Of a stretch of 34,598 bases of DNA, positions 24,709-32,329 are shown piece after piece. Position numbers and translations under genes: made by a program. The notes beneath the pieces are model-generated. The model made no database searches, had not been told where the DNA came from, and worked only from the letters and a program-made list of their open reading frames with translations. Position 1 is the stretch's first letter. Every line of letters begins with the position of its first letter. This DNA comes from Nitrospiraceae bacterium (GTDB lineage Bacteria > Nitrospirota > Thermodesulfovibrionia > UBA6902). The stretch spans positions 1-34,598 of the forward strand of contig QZKC01000069.1 of the NCBI GenBank assembly GCA_003599425.1. The letters run 5' to 3'.

Positions 24709-25689
24709 ATGGGAAAGATTTTCACAGCTGATATAGGTGGGACGAACAGCAGGTTCGCGCTTTTTGAGATTGCCGAAGATCGGAACCTCTCACTTGCCGG
24801 AACTCAGTGGCTCAAGACCACTGAGTCCTCATCTTTTCATGATCTGCTCTCCAGACTGAAAAAGACAGGATTTAATTTGTCTCCTTCCGACATCGACATT
24901 GCGGTTTTTGCCGTTGCAGGGCCGGTTGAGAACGGGGCAAGAAGCTCTCCGCCTTTTATTTCCTGGGATATCGATGTTTCTGTGGCAAAGAAAGATACCG
25001 GTATTGCCCGGTGCATGCTCATAAATGATTTTGTTGCTCAGGCATACGCATGTCTTTCGTCTGTCGGTAAATCCGCGATCCCGATTTTGCCCGGACAGGC
25101 AGTGCCGGATGGAACCATAGGAGTGATAGGCGCGGGGACAGCGCTTGGCAAAGCAGTGCTCGTCCCTGACGGGAGGGGCGGCCATGTGGCTATGCCATCT
25201 GAAGGCGGACATACGAATTTTCCTTTTGCATCAGGGAGAGAATTTGAGTTTCATGGTTTCATGAAACATGAACTCGGCGACACATATATAACTGCGAACA
25301 GGGTTGTTTCAGGGAAGGGATTGGCGCTCATCCATCAGTTTCTTGCAGGGGAGAAGCTGGCGCCGAACGAGGTTGCCGGGAAACTCTCGCAGCATCCTGA
25401 AACCCTTGCATGGGCCTCAAGGTTCTATGCAAGAGCGTGCAGGAACTTTGCCCTGGAAATACTCTCAACCGGAGGACTCTACATTGCCGGAGGAGTTGCA
25501 GCGAACACCCCTCAACTGGTAAACAGTAAAATCTTTGCGGATGAATTTCGCAGCTCAGATACCCTTCTTCACTTGCTCGCTAAAATACCGCTTTATTTGA
25601 TCACGGACCAGAATGCCGGACTTTGGGGCAGTGCAGTCCTGGGAGCACAGACATTGAAAAGGCGCCAAAGGCTTAATAGCAGCGTTTAA
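24709..25689 (+). CDS. glk: Glucokinase
   Basis: 326 residues of the bacterial glucokinase family (Glk, PF02685), not ROK, since the ROK zinc motif is absent. The phosphate-binding motif DIGGTNSRFALF is at 6-17; FAVAGPVENG follows; INDFVAQAYA holds the catalytic Asp; IGAGTALGKA is the second phosphate loop; PSEGGHTNFPF and VVSGKGLALIH are conserved in Glk; and GGLYIAGGVAANTPQLV is the adenosine motif. It phosphorylates glucose with ATP in the cytosol. The gene appears monocistronic. The right-hand intergenic region contains a separate regulatory palindrome. Confidence 0.95.
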   Translation: MGKIFTADIGGTNSRFALFEIAEDRNLSLAGTQWLKTTESSSFHDLLSRLKKTGFNLSPSDIDIAVFAVAGPVENGARSSPPFISWDIDVSVAKKDTGIARCMLINDFVAQAYACLSSVGKSAIPILPGQAVPDGTIGVIGAGTALGKAVLVPDGRGGHVAMPSEGGHTNFPFASGREFEFHGFMKHELGDTYITANRVVSGKGLALIHQFLAGEKLAPNEVAGKLSQHPETLAWASRFYARACRNFALEILSTGGLYIAGGVAANTPQLVNSKIFADEFRSSDTLLHLLAKIPLYLITDQNAGLWGSAVLGAQTLKRRQRLNSSV

Positions 25690-25755
25690 AGGTTTCAACT
25701 GTAGCAATGTTATTCTCTTTCTTGCTTATGAAATTAGAAGTTGCGATCTCAATTA

Positions 25756-25773
25756 ATATGATTTAAATCATAT
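25756..25773. promoter_or_regulatory. Perfect 18-bp palindrome, FNR/CRP-type operator candidate
   Basis: ATATGATTTAAATCATAT is a perfect palindrome. Its core TGAT-TTAA-ATCA (25759-25770) matches the FNR/DNR half-sites (TTGAT-N4-ATCAA) except at the outermost base. It lies upstream of the FixH-like lipoprotein and cytochrome c peroxidase genes, a gene type often under FNR-like control. The regulator identity is inferred. Confidence 0.5.
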
Positions 25774-25891
25774 GAGATGCTGCGCTGAGCTTCTACAATG
25801 AGACAAAAGCAGGCAAACAGGGATGCGTTCCTGCCCCCAAGGTTAATTGATCTGCTTGAAAAGATGCCGTAACTCACTGAATAGTTTATAG

Positions 25892-25917
25892 TGGGAGGGC
25901 AGGGGTTGGCCCTCCCA
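25892..25917 (+). terminator. GC-rich hairpin with partial T-tract upstream of the FixH-like gene
   Basis: A 9-bp stem (TGGGAGGGC at 25892-25900 and GCCCTCCCA at 25909-25917), an 8-base loop, then TTTTCATATATTTT. It could end the glk transcript or act as an attenuator in the leader of the next operon, because it lies between the palindrome at 25756 and the ATG at 25947. Confidence 0.6.
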
Positions 25918-25946
25918 TTTTCATATATTTTCAGAAAGGCGAAGAA

Positions 25947-26771
25947 ATGAGATTTTTTTATGCTGTAGTGTCGGTTTGTCTGGTGTTTTCCGGCTGTAAG
26001 ACTATGGAGGAATCTCCCCAAAAGCACGGTGCATTTACCCGGCACTATGAGTCGAGCCTTTTTCAGGTTACTAAGATGGGGATGTTCAGCGTTGAAATGG
26101 TGGTCCGGGAACATGATCTGAGAACAGGGGTCAACACAGTTGACCTCATTCTGCACGACAAGAACGACAAAGACGTCATTGGCGCCCGCATAGAAGTAAC
26201 TCCGTGGATGCCGGATATGGGGCACGGGGTGTTTGAAAAACCTTCTGTCAAGGAAAAAGGCGGAGGACTTTACACAGTTGAGAACATCATTCTTACCATG
26301 AGCGGCCGTTGGGAGTTAAGGGTGTCGGTCACCGCAGACGGAATGAAGGACAGCGCGGCCTTTGACTTTCCTGACGTGAAGGTTGACAGGGGGCACGATC
26401 ACAAGATGGTCGAGTCTCCGACAGACCTCGACCTTTCCACAGAAAAGCTGACGGAGCACGGGGAATTCAGAGTCTCATATAAAAGCAGCGCAGCACCTGT
26501 CCCGATCAACATGATCCACACATGGCAGGTAAGGCTCAAAACACCTGACGGAAGCTCAGTTTCCGGCGCTCATATCTCTCTTGATGGTGATATGCCTGAG
26601 CATGGCCACGGACTGCCGACAGAGCCTGAGGTATCTGAGGGAGTTGAGCAGGGCTTATATCTTGTCGAAGGAATCAAATTCAGCATGCCCGGTTGGTGGG
26701 TGATGAAATTCAATATTAAATCGGCGAATAAAGCAGACAGTGTAACGTTCAATTTACTGTTGAAGGAATAA
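25947..26771 (+). CDS. Lipoprotein with two tandem FixH/YtkA-like domains
   Basis: 274 residues. A short signal ends at FSGC with C17 as the lipidated cysteine. Two copies of a YtkA/FixH-like beta domain follow: the first (about 35-145) has MPDMGHGVFEKPSV and YTVENIILTMSGRWELRV; the second (about 165-274) has MPEHGHGLPTEPEV and YLVEGIKFSMPGWWVMKF. Each has the HGxG-type loop and the methionine-proline-glycine strand, which may bind copper or another metal. It sits 10 bp before a di-heme peroxidase gene, a frequent pairing, so a role in metal or haem delivery or in electron transfer at the periplasmic face is inferred. The ribosome-binding site is AAGG with a seven-base spacer. Confidence 0.85.
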   Translation: MRFFYAVVSVCLVFSGCKTMEESPQKHGAFTRHYESSLFQVTKMGMFSVEMVVREHDLRTGVNTVDLILHDKNDKDVIGARIEVTPWMPDMGHGVFEKPSVKEKGGGLYTVENIILTMSGRWELRVSVTADGMKDSAAFDFPDVKVDRGHDHKMVESPTDLDLSTEKLTEHGEFRVSYKSSAAPVPINMIHTWQVRLKTPDGSSVSGAHISLDGDMPEHGHGLPTEPEVSEGVEQGLYLVEGIKFSMPGWWVMKFNIKSANKADSVTFNLLLKE

Positions 26772-26781
26772 TCGGGATTGG

Positions 26782-28041
26782 TTGAATAAGGGGAACAGAC
26801 TGATTAAATCCATCTACACAACATTGCTCATAGCTCTGATAATGCTGCTTATGCCGGCAATATCATGGTCTCTGGACCTTCATACATGGTCAGAAGATGA
26901 GAAGGCGGTTCTCAGGTCATTATGGATAGGCTCCCTGCCTCCCCTTCCTGAAGACCCGTCTAACAAATATTCGGCTGACCCCAAAGCAGCAGATCTCGGC
27001 AGGAAGCTTTTTTTTGACAGCCGGCTGAGCGGGAATCTGAAAGTTTCCTGTGCCACCTGCCATCCTTCCAATATGAATTTTGCAGACAGCCTGCCCCTTG
27101 CACATGGAATCGGAACAACAACAAGGAGGACAATGCCGCTGATAGGGACAGCGTACAGTACGTGGCTTTTCTGGGACGGCAGAAAAGACAGTCTCTGGGC
27201 ACAGGCGCTGGGACCGATCGAGAGTCCTGTAGAGCATGGCTTCACGAGGACGCAGTGCGCCTCAGTCATCATGGAGCACTACAAAAAAGAATATAGCGAG
27301 ATATTCGGCCCCCTGCCGGATTTTTCCGAAAGAGACCTGCCTCTTCAGGCAAAGCCTTCTGCCGATGAGCCGGTCGCACTGAAGGCATGGATCACCCTGC
27401 CGCGCGAAAAGAGAGAGGCCATTACAGGGGTTTACGCAAATATGGGCAAGGCTATAGCTGCATTTGTCGGGACGATCGTACCGACCCCTTCCCGGTTTGA
27501 TCTATATGCAGAAGCTGCGCTCAGAGGGAATCCTTCTGCCATGCTGGCCGCTATGACAAATGATGAGGTAAAAGGATTACGCCTTTTTATTGGCAAGGCT
27601 AAATGCACAAACTGCCACAGCGGCCCTCTCTTTACAAACGGCGGATTTCATAATGTCGGCGTACCGCAGCCTGAGAAACTCCCACCTGATAGCGGGCGTT
27701 CCGATGCCATAGCGAAAGTGCTTGCCGATGAGTTTAACTGTTTGGGCATATACAGTGATGCAAAACGTTCAGATTGCGCCGAATTGCGCTTCATGGACAC
27801 AGCGACATACAAGTATTTCGGCGCCTTCAAGACTCCCACACTAAGAAATGTTGCTGAGAGGGCGCCTTACATGCATGCCGGACAGATACCCTCCTTGCGA
27901 AAGGTCCTTGAGTTTTACCGGGATTTGAAGCCAGGACAGCGAGCCGCTGACCTGGAACACGGGGACCTGACTGATCCTGAACTGGAGCAGCTTGATGCCT
28001 TTCTGCGCACCTTGAGCAGCCCGCTGAAATTTGCCGAATAG
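26782..28041 (+). CDS. Di-heme cytochrome c peroxidase family protein
   Basis: 419 residues. A signal peptide covers about 1-30 (cleavage likely after AISWS). FFDSRLSGNLKVSCATCH carries the first haem c motif, C90-x-x-C93-H94, and KCTNCHSGPLFTNGGFHNVG the second, C275-x-x-C278-H279. WDGRKDSLWAQALGPIESPVE and FKTPTLRNVAERAPYMHAGQ are the conserved CCP/MauG segments; the methionine of YMHAG is a likely axial ligand. It should reduce hydrogen peroxide in the periplasm or oxidise a protein substrate. The start is TTG at 26782 with a weak ribosome-binding site, ten bases after the lipoprotein stop, so coupling to that gene is likely. Confidence 0.93.
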   Translation: MNKGNRLIKSIYTTLLIALIMLLMPAISWSLDLHTWSEDEKAVLRSLWIGSLPPLPEDPSNKYSADPKAADLGRKLFFDSRLSGNLKVSCATCHPSNMNFADSLPLAHGIGTTTRRTMPLIGTAYSTWLFWDGRKDSLWAQALGPIESPVEHGFTRTQCASVIMEHYKKEYSEIFGPLPDFSERDLPLQAKPSADEPVALKAWITLPREKREAITGVYANMGKAIAAFVGTIVPTPSRFDLYAEAALRGNPSAMLAAMTNDEVKGLRLFIGKAKCTNCHSGPLFTNGGFHNVGVPQPEKLPPDSGRSDAIAKVLADEFNCLGIYSDAKRSDCAELRFMDTATYKYFGAFKTPTLRNVAERAPYMHAGQIPSLRKVLEFYRDLKPGQRAADLEHGDLTDPELEQLDAFLRTLSSPLKFAE

Positions 28042-28100
28042 TGTTTCTTGCAAAAAGAGTAAAGGGGGTTTCTGAAGTTCAAAAAATGAAAAGAGAACAC

Positions 28101-28775
28101 ATGAATAAAGTTCTGATTATCCTGCTCATTGCGGGTCTCGTTGCCTCCTTCAGGATATTCGATCTCGGGCAGTACCTCTCCCTCTCCTATATAAAAGAGT
28201 CTCAGGAGAGATTTCATGCTTTATACTCAGAACACCGTGTTCCCATGATAGCCGGTTATATGGCTATCTATATCCTTGTTACTTCATTATCCCTGCCGGG
28301 AGCAGCTATAATGACACTTGCAGGCGGGGCACTTTTCGGACTTGTGACAGGCACAATACTCGTGTCATTTGCAAGCACCATTGGAGCAACGCTGGCATGC
28401 TATGTCTCACGATTTTTCCTGAGGGATTGGGTTCAGGGCAAGTTCGGTGATAAATTAAAGACAGTGAATGATGGAATAGAGAAAGAGGGCGCTTTTTATC
28501 TTTTTACTCTGAGGCTGATACCGGTCTTCCCGTTCTGGCTCATCAACCTGGTGATGGGTCTCACGAAGATGCCTTTGAGGACATTTTTTTGGGTCTCGCA
28601 GGCCGGCATGCTTGCAGGCACGATCGTTTATGTAAATGCAGGAAAAGAACTGGGCAAGATAGAATCTCTTTCGGGCATATTGTCACCCGGATTGATCATA
28701 TCCTTTGTGCTGCTCGGCCTGTTTCCACTTATCGCGAAAAAATCGATTGCATTTTATAAGGCAAAAAAAGAGTAA
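28101..28775 (+). CDS. TVP38/TMEM64 (VTT domain) membrane protein
   Basis: 224 residues from the ATG at 28101, which starts right before the first helix (NKVLIILLIAGLVASF). The frame is open to a GTG at 28041 overlapping the peroxidase stop, and ATG 28086 is also possible. SLPGAAIMTLAGGALFG and TIGATLACYVSRFFLRDW are the signature of the SNARE-associated/VTT family, and FTLRLIPVFPFWLINLVMG is the re-entrant second half. About five to six membrane segments. Members act as lipid scramblases or undecaprenyl/phospholipid transporters; this role is known for DedA relatives and only inferred here. It lies in the same direction as the peroxidase and 400 bp before a mercuric-reductase-like gene, a common association. 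Confidence 0.88.
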   Translation: MNKVLIILLIAGLVASFRIFDLGQYLSLSYIKESQERFHALYSEHRVPMIAGYMAIYILVTSLSLPGAAIMTLAGGALFGLVTGTILVSFASTIGATLACYVSRFFLRDWVQGKFGDKLKTVNDGIEKEGAFYLFTLRLIPVFPFWLINLVMGLTKMPLRTFFWVSQAGMLAGTIVYVNAGKELGKIESLSGILSPGLIISFVLLGLFPLIAKKSIAFYKAKKE

Positions 28776-29180
28776 CCTATATATAAATAAATCATGAAGG
28801 ATACACAGAGACAGCCCCATTTAACTCAATCTCAAGTCAGCATTATACAAACTGATTTGAAGAAAGCCATGGTTCGAGAACATCTTGAATGCAGTAGATT
28901 ATTGAAAATACTAAGATGTTTAAATCTCACAAAGGCAAGCCTGTCTCAGGATTTCTATAATCGACAGAATTGTTTGCATTTTGTCTTTTCATTTTGCAGA
29001 CGTAATCTTTTGACAGGATTCAAAGTCTTTTTTTTAAAGGTGTCGTATAGAAATTCTTCACCAGCATTTCCTTTGTGCCTCTGCTCCTTTGTCCCTAGGT
29101 GCCTTCCATTGTTCGCCCCTGGGGATCAGCCGAGGCTGAGAACAGAGTTCGCTATAAATAAATTAATGTAGGAGGCCACC
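28776..29180 (+). other. Long intergenic region with a dispersed repeat
   Basis: 405 bases between the VTT gene and the flavoprotein gene. It contains a 125-codon frame (28794-29171), judged spurious because it lacks a ribosome-binding site, has no protein features and runs through a repeat (29070-29111). A good AGGAGG ribosome-binding site for the next gene is at 29171-29176. No promoter or terminator stands out. Confidence 0.5.
29070..29111 (-). repeat. 42-bp dispersed repeat, copy 1 (inverted relative to copy 2)
   Basis: Read on the minus strand it begins CAATGGAAGGCAC and ends CAGAGGCACAAAGG. It matches 33315-33356 on the plus strand at 37 of 42 positions by eye. Both copies are intergenic, so this is a small dispersed extragenic repeat. 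Confidence 0.7.
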
Positions 29181-30629
29181 ATGCCAAAATACGATTTTGA
29201 CATAGGGATACTTGGGGGAGGCGCGGCAGGGTTGACGGTTGCTTCCGGAGCAAGCCAGTTTGGGGCAAAGACGCTCCTTATTGAAAAAGAAAAGGCGCTT
29301 GGCGGCGACTGCCTGCATTATGGCTGTGTGCCGAGCAAGACACTCATCAGGTCTGCGCATGTATATCACATGATGAAGAATGCCTGGAAATATGGGCTTC
29401 CGGGTGTTGACATAATGCCTGTTGACTATAAAGACATCGCAAAGCGCATCCAGTATGTCATCGGCACTATCCAGAAGCATGATTCTGAGGAGAGGTTCTG
29501 CGGGCTTGGGGTAAAGGTGGAATTCGGAGACGCTGCTTTTACTGATGAGCATTCTGTCAGGGTGAACGGCAATACATACTCGGCAAAGAAATGGGTCATT
29601 TCTTCAGGTTCATCACCTGATATTCCGCCAATGGAAGGAATAGACGCCACCCCTTACATTACGAACAGGGAAATTTTTTCGCTTGACAGCCTGCCGAAGT
29701 CCATGATCGTCATCGGCGCAGGGCCCATAGCTGTCGAGATGGCGCAGGCCTTTTGCAGATTGGGAACGAAGGTATCTGTTGTTCAGCGCAGCGGGCAGAT
29801 ACTGAGCAGGGAAGATAAGGACATGGCAGACATGGTCATGAATGTCCTGAAGGCAGAAGGTGTTGAGTTCTATATGAATACTTCCATTGTAAGGACAAAG
29901 GACCTTGGTAATGAGAGACAGGTCGTTATTAAAAATAAGGACGGCCTGGAAACAAGCCTCAGGGCTGAGAGGATACTTGTGGCGCTGGGAAGAAGGGTGA
30001 ATACGGAGGGCCTCGGACTGGAAAGGCTCTCTTTGCGGTTTGATAAAAAGGGCGTCAAAACGGACCAGCGCATGAGGACCAATCATTCTCACATTTATGC
30101 TGCAGGTGATGTTACCGGCGAATATCAGTTCACTCATGCGGCGGGATATGAAGGCGGCATTGTCCTGAGCAATGCGATCCTGTATTTGCCAAGGAAAGCT
30201 GATTACACTAACCTGCCATGGTGCACCTATACTGATCCCGAACTTGCAAGCATAGGGATGAACGAGAAGCGTGCTAATGAGGCGGGCGTTGAGTACGCGG
30301 TGTGGACAGAGGAATTCAGGTCAAACGACAGGAGCCTTGCGGAAGGTGAGGAGACAGGAAAAATAAAGGTTCTCATTGATACTGGCGGGAAACCGCTTGG
30401 GGTCCAGATTCTGGGCCCTCAGGCCGGAGAGCTTGTCAGCGAGTGGGTCGCGGTCATGAACGGAGGAGTGAAGCTTTCAACACTTGCCGGAGCAGTCCAT
30501 CCATACCCTACGCTCGCTGAAATAAATAAAAAGGTGATCGGCAGCTATTTTTCGGGCAAGATATTTTCTGACAAGGTGAAAAAAACACTCAGGTTCCTGT
30601 TCAATTTTAAAGGCAGGGCCTGCGGGTGA
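29181..30629 (+). CDS. Mercuric-reductase/dihydrolipoamide-dehydrogenase-like flavoprotein disulfide reductase
   Basis: 482 residues. The FAD fold is DIGILGGGAAGLTVASGA at 7-24, the redox-active disulfide is C44-LHYG-C49 in GGDCLHYGCVPSKTL, the NAD(P) fold is MIVIGAGPIAVEMAQAFCRLG at about 175-195, the second FAD motif is IYAAGDV, and the catalytic His-Glu dyad is HPYPTLAE near 445. The mercury-binding C-terminal vicinal cysteines of true MerA are absent: the protein ends KGRACG with one cysteine. It lacks dehydrogenase-complex neighbours, so a general or unknown disulfide reductase role is likeliest. The ribosome-binding site AGGAGG (29171-29176) is well spaced. Confidence 0.9.
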   Translation: MPKYDFDIGILGGGAAGLTVASGASQFGAKTLLIEKEKALGGDCLHYGCVPSKTLIRSAHVYHMMKNAWKYGLPGVDIMPVDYKDIAKRIQYVIGTIQKHDSEERFCGLGVKVEFGDAAFTDEHSVRVNGNTYSAKKWVISSGSSPDIPPMEGIDATPYITNREIFSLDSLPKSMIVIGAGPIAVEMAQAFCRLGTKVSVVQRSGQILSREDKDMADMVMNVLKAEGVEFYMNTSIVRTKDLGNERQVVIKNKDGLETSLRAERILVALGRRVNTEGLGLERLSLRFDKKGVKTDQRMRTNHSHIYAAGDVTGEYQFTHAAGYEGGIVLSNAILYLPRKADYTNLPWCTYTDPELASIGMNEKRANEAGVEYAVWTEEFRSNDRSLAEGEETGKIKVLIDTGGKPLGVQILGPQAGELVSEWVAVMNGGVKLSTLAGAVHPYPTLAEINKKVIGSYFSGKIFSDKVKKTLRFLFNFKGRACG

Positions 30630-30659
30630 ATGATAAACAGTATTTTTTTTGCCGGTCAC

Positions 30660-30687
30660 TTGACATATAACTACATTTCAATATAAT
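30660..30687 (+). promoter_or_regulatory. Sigma-70 promoter of the rhodanese gene
   Basis: TTGACA at 30660-30665 and TATAAT at 30682-30687, 16 bases apart; both boxes are perfect. The predicted start is near 30694, giving a leader of about 70 bases. Confidence 0.8.
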
Positions 30688-30765
30688 TAGAGTTGTAATA
30701 GATATGTGAACACTGTCAAAGTGAACTGTCTGTATCCCTAAATATCACACGAAGGAGGAGCAAAA

Positions 30766-31722
30766 ATGTACATCAAAAAAGGAGGAACTATGAGTTTTCA
30801 CAGGAAAGTACTGGCTGGACTGTTCTCGCTGTTATTCATTGTTGCAATGTTCGCCGGTCAGCAGACTGCTTATGCCAATGGCTGGGAACCCCTTGTTGAG
30901 ACAGGATGGCTGGTCCTGCATCTGGGGGAAGAAGATATGAAACCGGTCTATGTAGGTTTTGTCGAAGAAAAACCGGGTGACGGAAAGGCAAAATTCGAAG
31001 CCTCTCATATCCCTGGTTCTGTATATCTTGGCATGAATGACCTCATGAGCGTAATGAGGGGAAACAACAATGCACCGGACAAGACTAAATTTGAGGCATT
31101 GATGGTACAGCTTGGAATAAGCAACAACTCGCGTGTTGTGTTGTACGGCAGCCCTGCTGCAAACCCTTTTGTGCCGGGGACCTACTGGATGATGAAATAT
31201 TTTGGACATGAAAATGTCGGCATTCTGAATGGTTCTTTTGACAAGTGGACTGAAGAAAAACGCAAAACTGAAAAAGGCGCTGCAAAAGCCGGAGCCGCGG
31301 CGGCCTACAAGGCCAAAGAAGGCGACAGTTCAATCATGGCAAATGCTTCGTATGTCATGAGCAAGCTCAAGAACGAAAAAGTTGTCATTGTTGACACCCG
31401 CGGAGAGGATGAATACAAGGGAGAGAAAAAGATAGATTACATAAAGGCAAAAGGGCATATTCCCGGTGCGGTCAATCTGAATTTCTATCCTTCAAACCGT
31501 ATTGACTCCGGCCTGTATAAAACGGCTGAAGAACTGCGGAAAGAGTACGAACAGGCAGGCATAACAAAAGACAAAGAGATCATCATATACTGTGAAGGCG
31601 GCCCCCGCGCGTCCGATACCTTTTTCATACTCAAGGATCTCCTGGGCTATCCCAATGTCAAAACCTATGTCGGCGGATGGCTCGAGTGGGGCAATGACGC
31701 AAAGTATCCTGTAGAAAAATAG
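30766..31722 (+). CDS. Periplasmic tandem-rhodanese sulfurtransferase
   Basis: 318 residues. The signal peptide ends at AYA before NGWEPL (about residues 9-42). The first rhodanese-like domain (about 45-165) includes ASHIPGSVYLGMNDL and GSPAANPF in place of the active-site loop, so it lacks the catalytic cysteine. The second (about 195-318) has VDTRGEDEYKG and the active-site loop YCEGGPRASDTF with the catalytic Cys and an Arg in the CxxxxR pattern. This tandem layout, with only the C-terminal domain active, is that of thiosulfate or mercaptopyruvate sulfurtransferases. Two starts are possible: 30766 (AAGGAGG, seven-base spacer) and 30790 (AAGGAGG, four-base spacer, start MSFHRK). The first is chosen for spacing. 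Its own promoter precedes it. Confidence 0.9.
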   Translation: MYIKKGGTMSFHRKVLAGLFSLLFIVAMFAGQQTAYANGWEPLVETGWLVLHLGEEDMKPVYVGFVEEKPGDGKAKFEASHIPGSVYLGMNDLMSVMRGNNNAPDKTKFEALMVQLGISNNSRVVLYGSPAANPFVPGTYWMMKYFGHENVGILNGSFDKWTEEKRKTEKGAAKAGAAAAYKAKEGDSSIMANASYVMSKLKNEKVVIVDTRGEDEYKGEKKIDYIKAKGHIPGAVNLNFYPSNRIDSGLYKTAEELRKEYEQAGITKDKEIIIYCEGGPRASDTFFILKDLLGYPNVKTYVGGWLEWGNDAKYPVEK

Positions 31723-32051
31723 CTATAAAGGGTTTTATTCCTGAAAGTTTACTAAATGTGAAAGGGCTTTGGTTATCTGTTCATGCAGATCATCAAAGCC
31801 CTTCATACCATCTTGCCAGTTCTGATCCGATAAGGTGCGGGTTGAAGGCGCTTATCAGTAAGGCATCAGAGTTTCTCCCGGAAAAAGAGACCAATATGTA
31901 TTACCGCAGGCGAACGAGGCCTCGGAGAGCAGGCAAACCCCTGTGATGATCGAACTGTCCTTTTTTTATTGAATTTGTTGCACCACCAGCGTCAATTGGG
32001 AATGAACCGCTTAAAGGTCAAAGAAAGATCAAAACAAATTTCGGTACAATT
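31723..32051 (+). other. Structured intergenic region of unknown role
   Basis: 329 bases with no convincing gene. A 62-codon frame (31758-31946) overlaps strong hairpins and has no ribosome-binding site. Besides the two-step hairpin there is a GATAAG...CTTATC stem-loop near 31829-31856 and a run of seven T at about 31963-31969. The region could hold a small RNA or decayed sequence; I do not recognise a known RNA family. Confidence 0.4.
31762..31803 (+). other. Two-step hairpin downstream of the rhodanese gene
   Basis: An outer 10-bp stem (AAGGGCTTTG at 31762-31771 with CAAAGCCCTT at 31794-31803) encloses an inner stem (ATCTG with CAGAT). There is no T-run after it, so it is not a standard terminator. 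It may stabilise the 3' end of the rhodanese message or belong to an RNA structure. Confidence 0.5.
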
Positions 32052-32270
32052 GTGCTGATGACTTCCACCGACAGCATAAAAGACAGGCTTGCAGCATATT
32101 ATCACTGGAATTATATACAGGCTCTGGAGCAGGCTATTATGGTGGCAAATGAACAGAAGTCGGATATCGGGGAAGTAAGGCGCTGGTCGCTCAAGGAGGG
32201 ACATAAAGATAAGTTTCAGCATTTTCTGGATGAACTGAAAACCAGTCAGAAAAATACATCCCAAAAGTAG
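32052..32270 (+). CDS. Hypothetical small protein
   Basis: 72 residues from GTG 32052, or 70 from ATG 32058; neither has a clear Shine-Dalgarno. The protein is soluble and helical with an amphipathic pattern (LAAYYHWNYIQALEQAIMVANEQKS and HKDKFQHFLDELK) and no cysteine. I do not recognise the family. It lies 59 bases before a methyltransferase gene in the same direction. Composition looks protein-like, with third-position bias similar to the neighbours, but the call is uncertain. Confidence 0.45.
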   Translation: MLMTSTDSIKDRLAAYYHWNYIQALEQAIMVANEQKSDIGEVRRWSLKEGHKDKFQHFLDELKTSQKNTSQK

Positions 32271-32329
32271 CAGGATAGTTGAGTTGAGGACATTTCACAA
32301 GTAAAATACATGTCCTTACATCGCGTTTT

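Noticed and set aside
28041-28100. GTG start for the VTT protein at 28041
   Set aside because: Overlaps the peroxidase stop, no ribosome-binding site, and would add a hydrophilic tail before the first helix; a start at 28101 or 28086 fits the family better.
28794-29171. 125-codon plus-strand frame
   Set aside because: No ribosome-binding site, unnatural amino-acid composition, and it runs through the dispersed repeat at 29070-29111.
29181-30629. True mercuric reductase (merA)
   Set aside because: Lacks the C-terminal vicinal cysteines and other mer genes; only the disulfide-reductase core is shared.
31758-31946. 62-codon plus-strand frame
   Set aside because: Lies over strong hairpins, no ribosome-binding site, no protein-like features.
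31955-31975. T-run as a terminator for the rhodanese gene
   Set aside because: No GC stem directly precedes it; the nearest stems end well upstream.
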